A stretch of DNA of 64,000 bases, taken from assembly GCA_019633425.1 (NCBI GenBank), contig WSUB01000064.1, positions 146,636-210,635 of the forward strand. The letters are read 5' to 3'. Made by a program: the position numbers and the translations under genes. The notes below the pieces were generated by a model, which worked only from the letters and a program-made list of their open reading frames with translations, had not been told where the DNA came from and searched no databases. Shown here piece after piece: positions 33,860-45,760 of this stretch. This DNA is from Tulasnella sp. 424 (taxonomy: Eukaryota; Basidiomycota; Agaricomycetes; Cantharellales; Tulasnellaceae). Positions within the stretch are counted from its first letter, which is position 1. The number at the start of each line of letters is the position of its first letter.

Positions 33860-36800
33860 ATGAGCACATCCCCACCGCCGGCTCCTCGACGCTCAGGCCG
33901 AGAGCGAAAGCAAGCAGAGATATTTTCATCTCGTGAGTAGTTGGCTCGGTCAACAGCATCTACCCATACTGTTCAGTCCAAGTCCTAATTTCATCACCAC
34001 GCGCATAGAGCCTGATGCTACCCGGAAACGAAAACGCGGTTCAGAAGGTCTAAGTGAGGACGAGGATGAAGTAGAACGTGACGAAGAGCGACAGGACGAA
34101 GATGAAGAAATGGAGGATCCTCAGCAGGAGGAGAGTGAGGAAGAAGAACAGGAAGAGGACTATGTCGCCCCTCGCAAGTCTGCCATGCGCAAGGCAAAGG
34201 CCTCAACAAGTGGAACAAACGGTCAAGCTGCTGAGACTAAGAAGCCCCGCACACCTCGAGCACCCAAAGTTCCGAAACCGACAGTGAAGCCTCGACGGCG
34301 GAAAGGCAAGGGTGACGGAGATGCAGACCCAAAAGCCATTGCCAAGGAGTCGGCCATTGCCGATGACAACGGCCTTTTCAGTAAGCTCTTCCCTTCCGAA
34401 TGGATGCCTAAATTAGTCTGGAGGTTGACATTAATACATATCTTGTCTTCAAGATGCTATCATGAATCCAGCTGCTGCATTGCAGTCAACAGCCGAAGAT
34501 TTCCTCGACTCTTACAGCCGTACCCCCGCTCTGGCCCTTGCCGACCTCGTCAACTGCATCCTCCGATGTTGTGGGTGCAATGCGTTGGTCGACTCGGACC
34601 AGGTATTGGACACCGATGGCGTGGTAGATTGTCTGGAAGACTTGATGGAAGCAATGAAAAAGGTTCCGACTTTGCTCGCTCCTTCTCTTCGAACTGGGCC
34701 TTTCTCACTCTTTGACTTAGGAACCCGTTCTAGCCTATCCCCTCGCTTCTAAGCTACCAGTATTCAAGAAATTCCGAAAATCTCTTTCGGAATTTCTCAG
34801 CCGTCTCATTGTCTCAGCTGCAGAGACAGGTGCCCTATACGACGAACAACTAGTCGCCATCCTCCAAACTTGGGTCATGGCCATGTCTTCAGCGAACCTC
34901 AGGAGCTTCCGACACACCGCAACCGTCGTGGCACTTGAGGTGGAGAGTGCACTCGCTGAAGTAACCGCTGCGGTGGATAAGGAAGCCGAGGTCCTCCGGA
35001 GGCAGAGGGAAGGGGAGAAGAAGAAAGCAGCGAACAAGGGCAAAGGACGGGAGCAGGATCTGCAGACCAAGTTTGACGACGTTCAACACCGAAAGAAGCA
35101 CCTCAAGGAACTTATGAAGGAAATATTCGACGCGTATGTGCTTTGGCGATAATCTTCGGGGCTTTCTTGCTAACGTCGAACGGACAGCGTCTTCGTGCTT
35201 CGATACCGCGACGCCGATCCAGGAATTCGTGCCGAGTGCGTGCAAGAGTTTGGGGTTTGGGTCGAAAAGTATCCTGCTTTCTTCCTGGAAAGCAACCACT
35301 TACGGTATATCGGTTGGGTCTTATCAGACACTGTGGGTTGATCCAATCATCCATAACGCTCCTCAACTAAAAGCTGCCTTTCATTAGAACACCCAAGTCC
35401 GTCTGGCGGCCGTCAAGTCGCTATACTCTCTATACAAGCGTGATGAGCTCCTGGTTTCCACCAATCACTTCACCCAACGTTACAAACCTAGACTAGTCGC
35501 AATGGCCGCTTCCGACGTCGAGGTATCTGTCCGCGTTGCTGTGATTCAAGTTCTCTGCGCAATCGACGCCCTTGGAGAATTAGAAGAGGACCAGACGGAG
35601 CAAATGGAGCTCCTAATCTTCGATCAAGAACCCAGAGTACGAAAGGCCATCAGCTCCTTCGTCCACGGAGTGTGGAAGAATGCAGTCGACGAGCGGCTCG
35701 GAAGAAGGCGCCAAGGAGGTGATGCGGAGAAAGATAGGAGTAGGGCGGGCTTCAAGTGCCTTGGTTCGCTTCTGGTCAAATGGGCCAAGAAACTGGAGAA
35801 GGACGAGGAAGGCGATGCGGTACCAGACCAGACTGAGAGTCAGGAAGGTGCATCAGAGTCTGGAGCTGGAGGTCACAAGAGCAAGGAAGTCACAGCCCTC
35901 GTTTCCGATCTCCAGAGGGGGAGGATAGCCCTCTGCGTTGATTCGCTTTGGGATGAGGTTGATGCCGTCAGCGATTGGGAAGATTTGATAGAGTTCCTGC
36001 TTCTGGACCATTCTGCGGAGGGTGAAGACGATGTCAGTCCTGTCGCTTCAAAAAGGAAGAGAGCGGCAGAAGCGAATGCGAAGAAGGGGAAGGGAAGGCG
36101 CAAGAGCACGGTGAACGAGGCGGAAGTCGACGAGGCTTGGAGACTGGAAGATTCCGAGGAAGCTGCCCTTGTGGAGGTCCTAGTCGCCTCTTTGAAGAAG
36201 ACGATTGGTGATGCTGCAGAGAAGAAGAAGGTGAGTTTATGCTCACCCCGTGCCTGTCAGATCCTGACCCGTTGCGATCCCCCCCAATCAAAGGGTGAAG
36301 CTGATGCGGTCCAAGCCGATGTCACAAGAGCTCTCATCAAGTCATTGCCTCAGCTTTTCGCTAAGCACCAGGCGGACGAAAGGCGTATTTCGGAAGTCAT
36401 CTTGATTCCGCAGGTCATGAACTTGGATTTGTACGCCGAAATGGGCCTTAACAAGGTGCGTTCGATGGAACCTTGAGGGATCGTCCACTCATTCTTTGCG
36501 ATATTAGGCCTATGAAACTCTCTGGGATGAAGTTATCAAACACTTCCTATCACACTCTTCACCCATCGTCATTCGCAACGCCACTATTACCATATCCCGT
36601 CTCCTGACGACGAGTTCCATGTTCGGGGAAAATGAGGCCAAGATAGCTCAGCTCGAAGAGGAACTTTCGACTTCCTTGAGAGACGTTGTGGCCGGACGAG
36701 ACGACTTGGACGCTGCTTTCCTAGAGGACGACGAGGTTCACGCCTTGAGCGGTTTCGCTCTGAGGGTGGAGTCGCTGTTTCGCGTTCGTGACCTTTCAGG

Positions 36801-39004
36801 ATGGATGGACAACGACGAGGATGGAAAGCAGTCGAGCGTATGGAATATTCTCCTTTCTCTGGGCTCACGAGGTCCTCAGGGTCATAAGGAGGAAGAGTCG
36901 GTGAGTTCTTGCCCTAACTATCTGACGATACCCGCTGAGCGTCCTCCGCCCTCCCCAGTTGTTGGACCACACCTACCAGGTTCTGACATTCCAGATCGCA
37001 TGGAAAGTGAAACATTTACCGAACGGTGATCCGAATGCAGAGGGAGCAAGTGAAGCGCGGGAGGCTCTGCAACGCCAGCGGGATATGTTGGTTGAAACTT
37101 TGGACGCAGCTGCTTTTGGTCCCAACTCAAGAGCTGGAGATGGCGTACGGCGTTCGGTGAGCATTATTATCCACGTAGTCATTTTAACGAATCTCCTGAA
37201 CTAACCCCGATGCAGGCCGTCAAATGTCTCCTTATTCTATATACCCTTTTCCTTCCTAAGCAAAGTGATGGAGCAGGACACCCGTACCCCGCCGCTTCGA
37301 TTCCACTGGAGGTTTCAGAAGAGATGCAGTTCCGATTTGAAGGTTTCATTGAGGCCGAGGTCGAACGTTATGCAGACGATCTTGCTGAGGAGGAGCAAGA
37401 GACAAGCGAAGGCGACAAGGGGTCCGACCCGGCTGACAGCGACGAAGGTGACGGCGAAGGTGGCGAGAATCAACAAAAGAAGGCGAAGAAGGTGGCTAAG
37501 AAAAACATCGATCCAGGTTCGAGGGTCCTTGGTTTCCAGTTGACGGAAAGCTAACATTAACCTGCTATCCTAGATGCCGTCAGCCAATCTCGTCTCGAAA
37601 AGGAATACGTCTTCACCGGCACCATTGCTGCCTTCTTGTCGGCCATGAGGGCAGGCATAATCCAGATTAGTCATGCATCGAAAGTGCTCGCGTACTATGG
37701 TCGGCTGGGTATGACCTATGACCAGTGCATGAAGGTCGTGATCGAGTTGCTTCGCGAGGAGGGAATGTATAAGTCACGCGGTTTCATCGTGGCTGATGTC
37801 ATTAAAGATGCAGCGAGAGAGGTATGTTGGGTCGTTTTCATGACTCGTCAACTGTGAATCTCACATAATATTTTCAGTCCTTCCTGCTGTATCTTGAAGG
37901 CCGCGCACCAGATGATGAGCATACTCTATCGTTGGTCAAGGCGATGGGTGCCGCTCTTGTGATTCGCGGCGCTCAGCTCTCTATCGTGCAACGGCTGGAT
38001 GGAGAGAACGTGGTGACGATCCACCAGGAGCTCATCGCTTGGGTAACCAAAAGAATCGCTCAGTACGAGAAGAGCGGGAACAAGAAATTACGGAATGCAG
38101 CAATTGAATTTTTCCATTCCTTGACTCAACTTCTGGTCTCCGCCGACAGTGGAGACGCTGCCCAGATGTAAGCCTCCCTCCCTGGACACGTTTCAATTTT
38201 TTTCGCTTACCTCTTTTTCCCCTCCCTAGTCAGGAACACTTGAAACAATCTCTCGCCTCCTCCAATCTTGAACCCTCAGCAACCGCTCGCTTCTGGGAAC
38301 CACTAAGATCGTACGAGAAGCGCCTGAGTACCATCGCTGCCAAGGACAAGGAGAAAGGTGAGAGATCGTATCGCACGTTCCACGACATCGCGTTGACCTT
38401 CCGCTTGCTTTTAGCGCCTACGAAAGGACGGCGGAAGTCGAAAAAGCAGTCGGCAAGGTCTGGGGATGAGACTACGACCGATGAGGAAATGGGCCTGGAT
38501 GACGTACGGGATGATGAGCCCCCGGCTTCTCCGCCACCGCGACCATCTCCGCAGAGGAAAACACGATCCCGGAAGTCACTTGGGAAGGACGTGGCGGCTG
38601 AAGAACCTCCCGAACGTCCCAAAGCTCGACCCCGCCCTCGCACCAGAACAAGAGGTCAGCGCGAACCTGAGCCTGACGCAGACCAGGAAGCTCCTGCCGA
38701 TGAACCTTCCGAGCCACCGCAGCAGGTTAACGGAGATCTCAACTCCCCGCAAGCTTCGCCTGAGCCTCCTCAGTCTCTACCCAATGCCCATTCTCAATCT
38801 CCAGAGCGGGGAACGGGAAAACGAAAGCGGGACGAAGACTTGGAGGATCTAGGGATGGATGACGACGCAGATGACGAAGAACCGGAGCAGTCGGCGGCGA
38901 GTCCACCAGCACGAAAGCATCATTCGCGTCCGTCGTCGCAAATCAGCCAGATCAGTCAGATGGACGTTGACTTTTTCAAAACCCGGAAACGTTTCCGACG
39001 ATGA
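33860..39004 (+). CDS. SCC3: Cohesin subunit SCC3 / STAG (stromal antigen)
   Basis: Thirteen exons join in phase: 33860-33936, 33977-34380, 34454-34662, 34721-35133, 35188-35332, 35388-36230, 36294-36455, 36508-36900, 36959-37156, 37216-37516, 37574-37821, 37878-38167, 38230-39004. The product is about 1485 residues, longer than yeast Irr1 or Psc3, mainly through its tails. The N-terminus is acidic then basic (DEDEEMEDPQQEESEEEE). The STAG domain follows (ALADLVNCILRCCGCNALVD). The stromalin conservative domain is clear (RYRDADPGIRAECVQEFGVW, HLRYIGWVLSDT). Later helical repeats include YYGRLGMTYDQCMKVVIELL. The tail is disordered and rich in Pro, Asp and Arg. SCC3 binds Scc1 and Scc2-loader and helps hold sister chromatids together in the nucleus. 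The first intron uses a weak donor (GTAGTT) chosen because only it keeps phase. This is the only intact SCC3 copy in the window. Confidence 0.92.
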
Positions 39005-39462
39005 TTCGTATACCCGTTTTTTTTTGTGTCGATTTGGGCGGAATGTATTTATTCCTGCTGCTACGATTTCCCCCTTCTTTCTTGCCGATGAAATACTGTC
39101 TAGCTGGCGATAATATGTTGTAACCTTCAATATCATTTTTCTTTTACCTAACGTCGAGCAACGTGGCTTTGCCTCGCCGCAATTCACCAGAACAAGCGCC
39201 CCCACTACCAACGTAACTGCTTCGAACCCGTTGAATTCTGCAATGTCCCTAGGAGTTAAAATTAGTGGCCTTTCGATAGACCCCGAGTCGGATGAGGATT
39301 CTTTGAACGGATCCCCCTCGCATTTCAAATGTCGCGCTGGTCACGGATTGATGTGACAAATGAACGCCGGATCTCCGGTCCTAACGCCGCAACCCTCCAG
39401 AAATTGGTCCGCAACACAATTATCTCGTACTCCGCCTTCCTTACTACCTGCGCAACACCGAT
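39005..39462. other. Spacer between SCC3 and the zuotin gene
   Basis: 458 bp, presumably the SCC3 3' UTR and the promoter of the next gene. No TATA box, ORF or repeat stands out. Confidence 0.5.
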
Positions 39463-40978
39463 ATGACCACTTTCATCGACCTTGGCTTCAATCTCACAGC
39501 CCCAGGACCGTCGTTTGACCCGTCCTCCTCAACAGCCTCAATCACAAAGCCCAAGGAAGCGACTCTGATTGCAACGGGCACATCCTTCTTAGCCTATGCT
39601 CAACGCACTCTCGCCCAGAGGACTTTCGAGGAGGACGATGTACACAGAGCAGAGCAGACGAAGCTTGGGTTGCAGGAACGTGGCGCGCTCAACGGAATCG
39701 AGGATGACTTGGGAGTGGGTGACGAGGAGGAAAGCCCTGACCTGCTGACGGCGGACCCTAAGAAGTGGAAGGTCGGTCTTGCGCTTCGAACAGGCTTGAT
39801 CGTTTCCACACCTAACAAGATTGAAATCGTAGGATCTCGATCAATACGCTGTCTTGGGCTTGTCACACCTCCGCTACAGGGCAACCGACGAGCAAATCAA
39901 GATCGCCCGTATGCCATGCAATTCCGATCGCTCGGCTCCTCTACTGACCTCTACGGACTTGTATAGACCGTAAGAAGGTCCTCAAGCACCACCCCGACAA
40001 GAAAGCCAATCAAGGCGATTCCAACGATGATGCATTCTTCAAGTGCATTCAAAAAGCGTATGAAGTCTTGATGCACGCAGATAGACGGCGCCAATTCGAC
40101 TCCATCGACCCTTACTATGTTGATTTGGAAGATGATGTGCCAACAGCAGAAAGCGTCGAGAGGGCGAAAGATCCTGAAAAGGCGTTCTTCCAGGTTCGGC
40201 TTTCGTCTGCTTCGTGCTCCTTCATCCGTTCTAAGAGACTTTCTTCACCTGTTAGAAATTCCGCCCCGTTTTCGAACGGGAGGCCCACTTCTGCGCGTCA
40301 TGCCCGGAGGACGAGGTACCCAAGCTCGGCGACATGAACTCGACCAAGGAAGAAGTCGAAAGCTTTTATGATTTTTGGTACAACTTCGATTCGTGGCGGA
40401 CCTTTGAGTGGTTTGACAAAGAAGTCAACGAAGGGAGCAACAGGTGATTCGAGCTCGACGGCTCTGTTGAAAACTCTGGGACTGAACAATCCTGCTCCTT
40501 TTTGTTAGTCGCGAAGACAAGCGGTACACCGAAAAGAAGAACAAGAACGAGCGAGCGCGGAGAAAGAAAGACGACAACGCTCGTCTTCGCACCTTCATTG
40601 ACACGGCTCTTTCCGTCGACCCTCGAATCAAGAAGATTAAACAGCAGGAGAAAGAAGAGAGGGAAAAGAAAAAGGCTCGCCAAACTGGTCGACCTGCAGC
40701 TCAGCCAAAACTAAGCGCGAAGGAGAAAGCTGAGTTGGAGAAGAAGGCGAAGGAAGAGCAAGCGGCGAAAGAAAAGGAAGAGGAGGTGGGTTGATTACCC
40801 GCCCGAAAGGCGTTGACGGTCTCAGAAAGCTGACTGCTTGGCTGATCTCTTCACTTAGGAGTTACGAAAAAAGGAGAAGAAAGCGAAAGATGCAGCTAAG
40901 AAAAAGGCGAAACGTGCTGAGAAAGCTGCTGCCGAAGCCGCTGCTGGTGGGTCGGCCGAAGCTGCCCCAGCTGCGTGA
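39463..40978 (+). CDS. ZUO1: Zuotin-type ribosome-associated J-protein
   Basis: Six exons in phase (39463-39771, 39833-39908, 39967-40193, 40256-40443, 40509-40785, 40859-40978) give about 398 residues. The J-domain follows a roughly 100-residue N-terminal region: DQYAVLGLSHLRYRATDEQI, then the diagnostic HPD in KHHPDKK (residues about 135-141) and AYEVLMHADRRRQFDS. Next is the zuotin homology region (FWYNFDSWRTFEWFDKEVNE), where FYDFWYNF is characteristic of Zuo1/MPP11. The C-terminal third is a Lys/Glu/Ala-rich charged helix. Zuo1 pairs with the atypical Hsp70 Ssz1 on the ribosome and stimulates Ssb. The C-terminal SANT domains of animal DNAJC2 are absent, as in yeast. Length is close to yeast Zuo1 (433). 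Confidence 0.93.
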
Positions 40979-41291
40979 AATGCTTCCTTGTCCGCTTCAT
41001 GATTGTGTTGAAAGTGATTCGTTCATCCTTGTCTGGCTTGTACTACTGCTTCGAATACATATTTGTCAAGCTTCTTGCGATGACCGCTTATCTTGGTCAA
41101 CAAGGAGACACTGAAGTAACTTGTTCGAAAGGAGGTCCCCAACGATTCCGATTGAGCTCTCCGGCTTTGTCGGCTAGCTCCGATCGGAAGGGGTTCTCGG
41201 AAGGATTCCGGCGTAGAGGTTCCCATAATCCAGTCTTTGTCCCTGGGTCGCCTTCTAAGTCCTCCACGACCAACCGCACCCCGTTCTAAAA
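40979..41291. other. Spacer between zuotin and MYND genes
   Basis: 313 bp; no feature recognised beyond presumed 3' UTR and promoter sequence. Confidence 0.5.
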
Positions 41292-42476
41292 ATGCAAGGT
41301 CATTCCGACTATGAAAGCTACCAGCAAGCCGTCATGGAATATCTTACATGCAAAAAGAATTGCTGCTACCCTTACGACGAACCCGATCCCGAGGATCCCA
41401 ACCAGCAAAACAACTTCTTCAAAGCGGGACTTATCTGGTTCTCGCGCCCCGAGAACTCCATCAGCAGGGTTATAGAAGACGCGTCGACGGGTGACAGCTT
41501 CAGTCAGTCCGAGCTGGGGTTATTGTACGTTATTTCAGTCATACCTTTTTGAAAGCTCCATAAGGGTTTAGACTAACCAGCCCATCCGGCTTACCAGCTA
41601 TTACGTGGGCTTGCAGACTAAAAAGGACCCTCTCGCTGCGGAGTTGCTTTGGAATGAAGTAGTCGAATCCCGTCAAACACCCAGCTCTCTCAAAGCTAAA
41701 ATACACGGCTACCTTGCAAACCTATATCGTGAAAGGGCGTCAGCTCAAAGCAATGCAGGGGAAAAATACATTGCTTCGTGTTTAAAGACCGTTGGACATT
41801 CAGTCAAATCTGTACAGCTTGGTCTCACCTCCCCGACGGTGTTGTTTGTGGCCGAGAAATTCATTGACCTCCGTAGAACCGACGTACCCCAAGGTGCGAA
41901 GGATCCATTCCAGCCCCTGTGGGATGCCTACGATAAAAGGCAAAAGGAAATGCAATACGAAGAACTCGCCCGAGAGAAAAGGGTAGCAAAGGCACCAAAC
42001 AAATACCGCTGCGCGAACCCAAGATGTACGGTAGAGTGTTTCCGACGCGGGCCGTTCTTCAAGTGCGCGGGACCATGCCAAGACGCATACAAACCTTACT
42101 ACTGCTGTAAGCAATGCCAAAAAGAGGTGAATCCAAAAGTGTTTTATTGCCGAATTGCTCACGAAGGTAAATTGACGGTTCCCGGTAACGACAGCATTGG
42201 AAACAACATAAACCCCTCTGCAAAGCCGATGCCGTCCCTGATCCAGTGGAGGAAGTAGATACGAGCGTCTCAAAGCCGTCTAGTCATAAGCATGATACGC
42301 ACTATCATGTAGAGCTATGGAGCATGGATGGGTCAACGTCCGCTCGAACTGCCAATGGTAGTCTCGCTAGCCGAGCAATCAGGAAGGATGGCAACACTAC
42401 ATTGTTGTCCTCCAAAACCCTGGATCCCGAGACCTTACGCACCTTGACGGAGAAGATTGAGAATGCGGGGATCTAG
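41292..42476 (+). CDS. MYND-type zinc finger protein
   Basis: Three exons (41292-41524, 41598-42126, 42195-42476) give about 347 residues. The MYND finger is complete only when the 68-nt intron 42127-42194 is removed: CANPRC, KCAGPC, YYCCKQCQKE, then HWKQHKPLC, about residues 228-275. The region before it (YYVGLQTKKDPLAAELLWNE, IHGYLANLYRERA) looks helical and may form TPR/Sel1-like repeats. The tail after the finger is polar. MYND fingers bind proline-rich peptides. The partner and process are unknown. No SET domain is present, so it is not a SMYD methyltransferase. Confidence 0.85.
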
Positions 42477-42979
42477 TCGTCTGATCACTGCGGCGAAGCT
42501 TTCCGCAGGATGACACGTCCTATGTATTGAGGCACTATTTCCCAGCTATACATAGCCTGCGCTGCAAATCTCGACAGATTAAGATCGAATTCTTAATTGG
42601 GGAGAGGCAAACATTGGTGTCTACGTCTCTCGGATCATATGATCAGAACATAGACCGGTATCATATCCTGTATCTACACGTAACGCCGTGCGAGCACGGC
42701 AAAAGACCGTTACGTTAGATGGTGGCCTAATTCTCAGTAAACATTTACCACCAGGACGTCAAGCGCGCCAAGATTCTTATGTAATCTTTGACGAGACTAT
42801 TTGCAGACGGCGTCGCGTTCGCCAGCTGCGCTGCTGAGACCCTCGTCCGTCCTTGGTCTCAACTGAATTAATTACCGATGTGATCTCTTGCTCGTAATAG
42901 AAATGATTCAATATGATGTCCAACTGTAACTCCGGTCGATGAGTGCACGGCATCTCGAACAGCTGCTTGACGGACTTAC
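42477..42979. other. Spacer with no recognised gene
   Basis: About 500 bp between the MYND gene and a kinase relic. If the relic once continued past its catalytic loop, that part should lie here on the minus strand, but no DFG-like exon is visible. Confidence 0.4.
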
Positions 42980-43493
42980 CGTCTTGAGGTCGCTGTGGCA
43001 GATCGGAGGTTGCCTCGTATGTAAGTACTCCACGTGATTGCCTACATCTTCTATCTCCCTCGATGGTTCATTCATATCACTCAACAGTCATGGCACGCAT
43101 GACACACGCTCGCCAAGGATAAACGTTCGGGAATGTCCCACTCGCCGGGCCCGGGACTCCAGAAACTTTCGAACGTTTTCGTTCGCCTCCCAAGGTAAAA
43201 CAATCCAAGCGTCACCCTTCTCCATGTCCTCAACACAACCGACAAATTCGACAACGTTTGGGTGAGAAAGGCTCCCCATTATACTGAGCTCGTTGGCGAA
43301 AGACTGGCGTGCCAGCCCTGGCAATTAGAACAACGAAGGAAATGTATGGAGACGACCATACATTAGAAAGCTTGGCCGATGCTTCGGCACCCTCACAATT
43401 CCATCCGAACTTCTTTATTGCTGATTTCCTTTCAAGGAAGGTTTTTAGGAACCTTTCAGGGATCCATGTCGGGACTTCTTCCGGAGGAATCAT
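42980..43493 (-). pseudogene. Relic of a kinase related to the kinase-TPR family
   Basis: Minus-strand pieces read KSAIKKFGWNCEGAEASAKL (beta-3 lysine region), then ARQSFANELSIMGSLSHPNV and EFVGCVEDMEKGDAWIVLPW (helix C to hinge), and, after another gap, VEYLHTRQPPICHSDLKT next to a GTAAGT donor (42974-42979). The last block matches LEYLHSQEPPICHGDLKS of the cluster kinases, and the intron after the catalytic loop is at the same place. The catalytic loop has HSD instead of HGD. No activation segment or C-lobe follows, and phases between the pieces do not join cleanly. Hence a truncated, decayed paralogue. Confidence 0.65.
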
Positions 43494-44131
43494 ATTAAGT
43501 ATGCCTAGTCCCGGCTCTCCACTAGCAGTGTATCCACTCTACGCGGGCTACTGTATGGTCTGAGGAAATCATAAAGAATGAATTGTGCCGTATCGATAAA
43601 GTTTGGAGACCCCTAATAGTGCAGCTGGGTGGAATGCCTAGCTCGCGTATAGCTTTAGACGGTACAGCTTGCCTGAGAGTGTGCTGAGGGATAACTATTA
43701 ATCTTCACCGGCACGGGGTTCATCGGCTATGCAGCGCCCTCGCACCGTACACTCGCACCGCCTCTTCCGGATTTAACGGTGCTTGCTTCGGAGAATGCTT
43801 GGTGCAAGACGCCACGACAAGGATTTCCTTGCACATTCACCAGTAGGGAGTGCAACAAGTAAGTAATACACATATTAGGTCTTAACGAGCGAACGAAGCT
43901 CACAAGTATTCTTTGCAGCTCGGTCTCCTCACGCAGTATACTAGACATCCCCGCCTAAGCCCCATAATCCCATTTCCGCGTTGCTTCGCCAAAACCCACA
44001 GACAGAGTCGACTGTTATATAAAAAACTCAGGTTTCTTCAAGAGTCACCCAACCTAACTCTGTAAGATCGACGCTAGTTTGTGCTCCTTGGCACCTGCAG
44101 CCATCTAATCTGGAGGTCCTTGTTTGGCAGG
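43494..44131. promoter_or_regulatory. Spacer with a TATA box for the F-box gene
   Basis: A clear TATATAAAA at 44016-44024 lies 108 bp upstream of the F-box start codon at 44132, a fitting distance for a fungal core promoter with a leader of some 75-80 nt. Nothing else is recognised in 43494-44000. Confidence 0.6.
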
Positions 44132-45562
44132 ATGATGTTGCCTCAAGCCACCAGTGTAACTACCAGCACGATAACCGGGAACACAAACCACGACGAATTA
44201 TATTCAATGAACCAGCTGCCTGTCGAGATTCTCTCATATATCATCCTCTTTTCTTTCACGCCTAAGGACTTCATTCACCTCCCAACCACCTGTGTAGCCG
44301 CACACGTTTGCGTATTATGGAGAGCAATCGTTACGGAAACACCAGAGTTTTGGACGACGATTACCAACCAGGCTTCCGAAAGCAACATCAGGCTCAAACT
44401 CTACAAGTCAGCCAACGCAAACATTGACATCCTCTACTATGAATGCTCCAATCGGCCGACCCCAGGACCCCGAGGGATGCTAGTATATCCGTTCCTAACG
44501 CTCACAATACCGCACATAGATCGATGGGGTTTCATCTCTACTGAAGGACCCGCCCATTATTTCATGGAGGCCCTGAATGCGTTCTCAGTCATTCATAATA
44601 AGCGCCTTCCCTCTTGGACCATCAAGCCTCAACTATCCTACGTAGAGGAAACGGTATCACTAAACCGCCTTCCTTCAAGCGTCGTCAGTATCCGGCTTGA
44701 AGGAGTATTCCCGTCGTGGGGTCGGAATCATACTCACTCGCTCATAAAGATTGGACACTCTCTGTTTCCAACGGTCGCTCAGGCGTTAAAAGCCTGTCCA
44801 AGCCTCAGGACCCTCCGACTAGGGCCTCTGGGTCCAAGCACGTTCAGGCTTCGGCACTTTGCGGGAACGCCTTCGGATGATGGTGTTTCGGTCATGGCAC
44901 CGTCCCTCGAACGCCTGGAGCTACGGGGAGCAGATTCCGGCCTCTTCGCGAGGTTTCTCCAAACGGTGGACATGCCCAAGCTCTCAAAACTCGTTATCCA
45001 CAGTACCAACAGGAGTCAGTTGGTTGACGGGATTCCAGCCTCACTGAGCCGTGATGCGGGAGGGCGGTCATTGCTTCAGTTGGTCCTTGACAATGCGGGT
45101 GGCGACTCGGTATCCGTCTCGATTGGCCGAGCCACTACATTGGAATGGATAAAAATACACGGATTCAATGGCGGAAGAAGAATTCTAGAGGTGGAACTGC
45201 TCAGGAAAGCCGGCGTAATGACGGGAAGCATGTTCAAGCTTAAACCGGTGACGGTACCAGTGCAGCTCAATGTGGTCGGGACTTTGAGTGGCATCCTTCC
45301 GTTGCTCCAAAGAATGCCCACAACTTCTCACCTCCGCTATCGACCTCATCTAGATACAGGATGGCAGAGCCTCGTTCTTCGGTCGGAGGATTTGACTAAT
45401 CTGCCGTCGCAGTGGGAACATACCCTCGGACCTGCCACTTCACCTCTCTCAGCCTTTATCAAGACATGCTACGCCTGGTGTTCAACGGAGATGCGCTACG
45501 GAGATCCTGCGAGGGAGCGAAGGTTGAGGGACATTGAATTGTATTTCGATAGGACGAGCTAG
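44132..45562 (+). CDS. F-box protein
   Basis: A single exon of 476 residues. The F-box begins near residue 29: LPVEILSYIILFSFTPKDFI, followed by CVAAHVCVLWRAIVTETPEF and W, the usual basidiomycete form ending in a tPeFW motif. The rest has leucine-rich segments (ALKACPSLRTLRLGPLG, SLERLELRGADSG) suggesting an irregular LRR substrate domain. F-box proteins recruit targets to SCF ubiquitin ligases through Skp1. These genes form large, fast-evolving families in Agaricomycetes. The target is unknown. The ATG at 44132 is preferred over an upstream GTG. No intron is needed. Confidence 0.85.
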   Translation: MMLPQATSVTTSTITGNTNHDELYSMNQLPVEILSYIILFSFTPKDFIHLPTTCVAAHVCVLWRAIVTETPEFWTTITNQASESNIRLKLYKSANANIDILYYECSNRPTPGPRGMLVYPFLTLTIPHIDRWGFISTEGPAHYFMEALNAFSVIHNKRLPSWTIKPQLSYVEETVSLNRLPSSVVSIRLEGVFPSWGRNHTHSLIKIGHSLFPTVAQALKACPSLRTLRLGPLGPSTFRLRHFAGTPSDDGVSVMAPSLERLELRGADSGLFARFLQTVDMPKLSKLVIHSTNRSQLVDGIPASLSRDAGGRSLLQLVLDNAGGDSVSVSIGRATTLEWIKIHGFNGGRRILEVELLRKAGVMTGSMFKLKPVTVPVQLNVVGTLSGILPLLQRMPTTSHLRYRPHLDTGWQSLVLRSEDLTNLPSQWEHTLGPATSPLSAFIKTCYAWCSTEMRYGDPARERRLRDIELYFDRTS

Positions 45563-45760
45563 GATAGTTTTAAGCTGATAAGCATGTAGTAGTGATCGGG
45601 AGTATGGGACGACGGACACGGAACTGTCCACGCGGCGTTATAGAATGAAGCCAATCGTTCAGCTTAGGAAGGGGATAATATCATACACGTTCATGCTATG
45701 TAGAGAAGTCCGAGTGCTTCAAGGGGAAGTATAGAATACAAAAGATCTAGTCGACATCGT
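45563..45760. other. Convergent spacer
   Basis: About 200 bp between the 3' ends of the F-box gene (plus) and the multicopper oxidase (minus); no feature recognised. Confidence 0.4.
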
